Assembly: GCA_015066365.1 (NCBI GenBank)
Contig: SVON01000002.1
Coordinates: 1-64,000, forward strand
DNA: 64,000 nucleotides
Direction: 5' to 3'
Source: Oscillospiraceae bacterium
GTDB taxonomy: Bacteria; Bacillota; Clostridia; Oscillospirales; Acutalibacteraceae
The notes under the pieces are model-generated. The model ran no database searches. It saw only the letters and a program-made list of their open reading frames with translations, and was not told where the DNA came from. The translations under genes were made by a program, and so were the position numbers. Positions 60,576 to 64,000 of the stretch are shown here, piece by piece. Position 1 is the first letter of the stretch, and every line of letters starts with the position of its first letter.

Positions 60576-61790
60576 CTAGTCAAAACAACTGCGGATCACC
60601 GCGATCACCGCATCCTGCTCTTCGGCGGTCATCTTAATGTCGCTGGGCAAACACACGCCGCGATGGAAGATGTCCGCGCCCACGTTGTCGATGGCGTCCC
60701 GCTTTTTGTTCTGATACAAACCCGCGGCGGTGACAAACTCATTCTCTTTATAGATGGGCTGCATATGCATCGGCTTCCAGATGGGGCGGCCCTCGGCATT
60801 GACCTTAGCCAGCTTCTCCAATATCTCGGTGGGACAGCTCTTGCCCGGCTCGTCGGTGTAGGCGGCGGCGCAGGACTTACGGGTCTGGAAGCACATGGCC
60901 TCCTCGTTGATCAGCAGGCAGGACAGCCAGAAGTTGGGCTCCATCTCCCCCTCCACATAGGGGTTGAGGGTAACCGGCAGACCGGCCAGACCGGCCTTGT
61001 ACCGCTCGTAGATGGCTCTCTTGCGGGCTACGTGCTGCTCCAGATACGGCAGCTGACCACGCACCACACCGGCGATGACGTTGCTCATTCGGTAGTTGTA
61101 GCCCCGCTCCTCGTGCTGATACCAGGGGGCATCCTCTCGGCTCTGGGTGGACCACTTGCGCACCTTGGCGGCGGCCTCGGCCGAGTTGGTGAGCAGCATA
61201 CCGCCGGAGGAGCCGGTGATGATCTTGTTGCCGTTGAAAGAAATCACGTTAAAGTCGCCCACCGAACCGGTCTGGCGCCCCTTATAGGTGGCGCCCAGGC
61301 TCTCGGCGGCGTCCTCGATGAGCATCGCCCCGTGGGCGTCGCAGATGGCCCGCAGGTCGTCCAGCTTGGCAGGGGTGCCGTACAGGTGTACCGCCACCAC
61401 CACCTTGACCTCGGGATAGAGCTGAAAGGCCTTTTCCAGCGCTACCGGATCCATATTCCAGGTGTCCCGCTCGCAATCGATGAACACCGGGATCCCGTTC
61501 TCGTACACCACCGGATTGACGGTGGCGGCAAAGGTCATATCGGTGCAGAACACCCGATCGCCGGGCTTTACGCCGGCCAGCTTGACCGCCATATGCAGGG
61601 CGGAGGTGCCGGAGGCCAGACCCACCGCATAGCGGCAGCCCACCTTTTCGCACACGATGCGCTCCGACTCGTTGATGTTCTCACCGATGGTGGACATCCA
61701 GTTGGAGTCGTAGGCCTCTTGTATATACTTCAGTTCCTCCCCGTGCATGGTGGGGGTGGAAAGCCATACGCGATTCTTAAAACTCTTCAT
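60576..61790 (-). CDS. DegT/DnrJ/EryC1/StrS (PglE-like) sugar aminotransferase
   Basis: YAVGLASGTSALHMAVKLAGVKPGDRVFCTDMTFAATVNPVVY; IEDAAESLGATYKGRQTGSVGDFNVISFNGNKIITGSSGGMLLT; SD AAGGGATG before ATG 61790. Confidence 0.94.
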   Translation of the reverse strand: MKSFKNRVWLSTPTMHGEELKYIQEAYDSNWMSTIGENINESERIVCEKVGCRYAVGLASGTSALHMAVKLAGVKPGDRVFCTDMTFAATVNPVVYENGIPVFIDCERDTWNMDPVALEKAFQLYPEVKVVVAVHLYGTPAKLDDLRAICDAHGAMLIEDAAESLGATYKGRQTGSVGDFNVISFNGNKIITGSSGGMLLTNSAEAAAKVRKWSTQSREDAPWYQHEERGYNYRMSNVIAGVVRGQLPYLEQHVARKRAIYERYKAGLAGLPVTLNPYVEGEMEPNFWLSCLLINEEAMCFQTRKSCAAAYTDEPGKSCPTEILEKLAKVNAEGRPIWKPMHMQPIYKENEFVTAAGLYQNKKRDAIDNVGADIFHRGVCLPSDIKMTAEEQDAVIAVIRSCFD

Positions 61791-61874
61791 AAATATCATC
61801 CCTTTTCGGAGTAAATGAACGTCTGTTTTACAAAAAAATGGCGCAACGAACAGCGCACATACATACGCAGAGTA

Positions 61875-61903
61875 ATTTTACCACGATTTCCTTGTTTTTG
61901 CAA
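61875..61903 (-). promoter_or_regulatory. SigA-type promoter of the glycan-cluster operon
   Basis: Minus strand TTGCAA (61903-61898), N17, TAAAAT (61880-61875). Confidence 0.65.
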
Positions 61904-61997
61904 GCATTTCTTATATTATCCTATAATTATAGGGCAATTATAGAAAAAATACATAAAAAGTAGAAAAAAACCCGGCAATGTCCCGACACATTGCCCG

Positions 61998-62026
61998 TTG
62001 AAACGCGCAAAGAAACGTGGTATAAT
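61998..62026 (+). promoter_or_regulatory. SigA-type promoter
   Basis: TTGAAA (61998-62003), N17, TATAAT (62021-62026). Confidence 0.75.
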
Positions 62027-62083
62027 GAGAGGGTAATTTGGGAATGCAAGACCCCCTTTTCCCGGAAAGGAGTGCCTAATAAT

Positions 62084-62320
62084 ATGAAAAAGATCATTTG
62101 CAAGGTCGAGTACGATACCGAGACGGCTCAGCTGATCGGCAAGGTTACCTGCGGCGAGTTCGGCGATCCCGCCGGCTACGAGGAGAGCCTGTATCTGACC
62201 GAGGACGGCAAGTATTTCATCTATGTCAACGGCGGCGCCGAGTCCATCTATAAGAAAGAGGACATCAAGCGTCTGGCGAAGGACAAGGTGAACGCATGGA
62301 AGGCTGAGCGCGGCATCTGA
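62084..62320 (+). CDS. Conserved-looking small protein of unknown function
   Basis: 78 aa MKKIICKVEYDTETAQLIGKVTCGEFGDPAGYEESLYLTEDGKYFIYVNGGAESIYKKEDIKRLAKDKVNAWKAERGI; good SD (GGAAAGGAG), promoter and terminator. Confidence 0.7.
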   Translation: MKKIICKVEYDTETAQLIGKVTCGEFGDPAGYEESLYLTEDGKYFIYVNGGAESIYKKEDIKRLAKDKVNAWKAERGI

Positions 62321-62330
62321 TTTGCCAAAA

Positions 62331-62370
62331 GAAAAACAGCGTACCGACTGTTCGGTACGCTGTTTTTTTG
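62331..62370 (+). terminator. Terminator
   Basis: AAAACAGCGTACCGA-CTGT-TCGGTACGCTGTTTTTTT. Confidence 0.85.
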
Positions 62371-62371
62371 T

Positions 62372-62899
62372 TTATTTCAGCATCGCCTTTGCCCGCTGTA
62401 ACACGGGGACCTCCCGGGCATAAAGCAGCCGCCCCAAGGGGGTGTCGGCGGCGGTTTCATAGGCCGAAACCGCCTGCTCATAGGTCAGCTTTTGGGGTGC
62501 TAAGCGAAAGCGGTTTTCCTCTTCGTTGGTCAAATTCCTCTCACCAAACCCGATGACTTTGCACAGGAAATAATGGCTCACGTTGTGGCGGTGAATAAGG
62601 TGGTAATCGTCCTCCACCACCCCGATCTTGCCCAGAATTTTCGCCTCGGCGCCCAGCTCTTCTTTCAACTCCCGGAGCAGGGCGGCGGACAGCTCTTCCC
62701 CCTCCTCGACCCCGCCGCCGGCGGTCTCGATGAAGGTGCCGGTGCCGAATTCGTCCTCCCGCTCCACCTGCACGAAATAGAACGCTCCCCCCTCGTCCAC
62801 CACGATGCCCCGGACGATCTGACGGCTGTGGGTGATGCCGTCAAAGGGCCATTCGGTATCCTGCAAACACAGATGGATTTCCTGCGGATTTTGTGGCAT
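62372..62899 (-). CDS. NUDIX hydrolase
   Basis: Nudix box-like GTGTFIETAGGGVEEGEELSAALLRELKEELGAEAKILGKIG. Confidence 0.85.
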   Translation of the reverse strand: MPQNPQEIHLCLQDTEWPFDGITHSRQIVRGIVVDEGGAFYFVQVEREDEFGTGTFIETAGGGVEEGEELSAALLRELKEELGAEAKILGKIGVVEDDYHLIHRHNVSHYFLCKVIGFGERNLTNEEENRFRLAPQKLTYEQAVSAYETAADTPLGRLLYAREVPVLQRAKAMLK

Positions 62900-62924
62900 A
62901 CGCCCCCTCCTTTCTGCCGATGAC

Positions 62925-62962
62925 AAAAGGCCCGGAGCCCTTGAAAACAAAGGGTTCCGGGC
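62925..62962 (-). terminator. Terminator of the right-edge gene
   Basis: Minus strand GCCCGGAACCCTT-TGTTTTC-AAGGGCTCCGGGCCTTTT. Confidence 0.7.
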
Positions 62963-63019
62963 AGGTAACTCTGTAGTGAGAAAAGGTGTTATGGTCAAAC
63001 GCAGAGAAGCCGGATCCCT

Positions 63020-64000
63020 TTAACAGATCTCAATCGTCCATATAGCGTTCGGCTTAACGTTATAATGATATTTTTCATCTTTATGAAAGCCGGTTTTGTT
63101 GGTGGGCACCGCAATAACACTACGCGTTTCAGAATGATTAAAGCCCGCCTTTTGCAGTTTATAGGTCTTGGTGTCGCACGCATTATAATAGGCTTCACCG
63201 ACTTTTCGGTTATTCTTGTCCAGCACCTCGATTAAGACGCTGCCGTCGATGATGGCCTCCTGTCCTAACAACGTGATGGGCTCTAGAACCTTCACCGACA
63301 CCTTAAGCGATAGATTGAGCGTTTCCTCCATCAAAGAACCGACCACCGTGAACCTCAGCTTGCCAAAATCAGACTCCATGCAATCGTCGTTAATGAGCGT
63401 CTTTTGAATGGCGTCTGCGTACTCTTTTAATTTGTTGATTTCGCCTTCTATGCCCTTTAATTTTTTCCTTTTGGCATCCATTACCGCTCCTGGATCATAC
63501 CCATTTTCGATCAGGCTGGTATTATACTTATCCACTGCGTTATTATAGTTCACAGTTTCTTCGTGAGCCATGGATGCTGCTATAACACCCGCGCCGGGGC
63601 CTGCAATTCCCTCGGCAATTCCGCCGGCCCATCCCCAGTTATCCTTTTTGTGATGCTTAAAAGGCGCAAACTCATCAATCTTCTCGATTTCTTTGTATTC
63701 CGCTTGTTTGCTTTTGATTTTTTCTTCGATGATGCTGATATACTTACGCTTACCGGTTTTTTCACTACGTGTTTTTTCAAAGACGTATTCTTGGCGTTCT
63801 TCTTCGCGCTTTTTTTCAATTTCTTGCTTTGCCAGGAAATCCTTTTTCTGCTCTTCGGCCAACTTGGCCTTCTTATTATTTTCGTTGTAGGTTTTTGCTT
63901 GCTCCTGACCTTTACGGTAATTCTTGATGGCCTGCTCCAAGGTGGTATAACCGAAATTCTTAGCCACTAACAACAACTTCTCCTGATCGTCTTTTTTGTC
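63020..64000 (-). CDS. Coiled-coil protein of unknown function (N-terminus beyond window)
   Basis: Open frame to window end (DKKDDQEKLLLVAKNFGYTTLEQAIKNYRKGQEQAKTYNENNKKAKLAEEQKKDFLAK...); Gly/Ala segment GWAGGIAEGIAGPGAGVIAASMA; beta-rich C-terminus. Confidence 0.6.
   Translation of the reverse strand, partial: DKKDDQEKLLLVAKNFGYTTLEQAIKNYRKGQEQAKTYNENNKKAKLAEEQKKDFLAKQEIEKKREEERQEYVFEKTRSEKTGKRKYISIIEEKIKSKQAEYKEIEKIDEFAPFKHHKKDNWGWAGGIAEGIAGPGAGVIAASMAHEETVNYNNAVDKYNTSLIENGYDPGAVMDAKRKKLKGIEGEINKLKEYADAIQKTLINDDCMESDFGKLRFTVVGSLMEETLNLSLKVSVKVLEPITLLGQEAIIDGSVLIEVLDKNNRKVGEAYYNACDTKTYKLQKAGFNHSETRSVIAVPTNKTGFHKDEKYHYNVKPNAIWTIEIC

Noticed and set aside
58795-60579. 594-aa plus-strand ORF
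   Set aside because: Antisense to the Wzy-Wzx fusion and sugar transferase; His/Gln-rich shadow translation.

Overview
A 64 kb, mostly GC-rich, gene-dense bacterial chromosomal segment. Gene content (ispH-rpsA fusion, DUF4364, DUF5685/J-domain pair, C_GCAxxG_C_C protein, type A RNase P RNA, thrS T-box) points to Clostridia, probably an Oscillospiraceae/Ruminococcaceae gut lineage; this placement is inference. Most of the window is housekeeping: metG tail, valS, metF-metH, alr, trmB, proBAC, uvrB, uvrA, cmk, ispH-rpsA, rnpB, uppP, thrS, ftsEX-M23-S41, asnB. The most notable accessory locus is a minus-strand operon at about 53.5-61.8 kb. It encodes a DegT-type aminotransferase, a PglC/WcaJ-type sugar-phosphate transferase, a single 943-aa ORF that reads as a Wzy-like polymerase fused to a Wzx-like flippase, a free acyl carrier protein, a left-handed beta-helix acyltransferase, an AMP-forming ligase and an ATP-grasp enzyme. 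No ordinary glycosyltransferase is visible. This looks like an unusual, compact system for making an acylated or aminoacylated amino-sugar glycan. Other points of interest: a small membrane protein behind three LexA-like boxes; an 80-bp synonymous duplication of the uvrB 3' end, resembling the scar of an integrated element; modular palindromic repeats; a 57-bp tandem duplication of the metH initiation region; an internal promoter and ribosome-binding site inside ispH-rpsA; a T6 frameshift candidate in a divIVA-like gene; and an ECF sigma factor paired with a YD-repeat ectodomain protein. No tRNA, rRNA, CRISPR array or intact transposon was found. All calls come from reading the sequence, with no database search.
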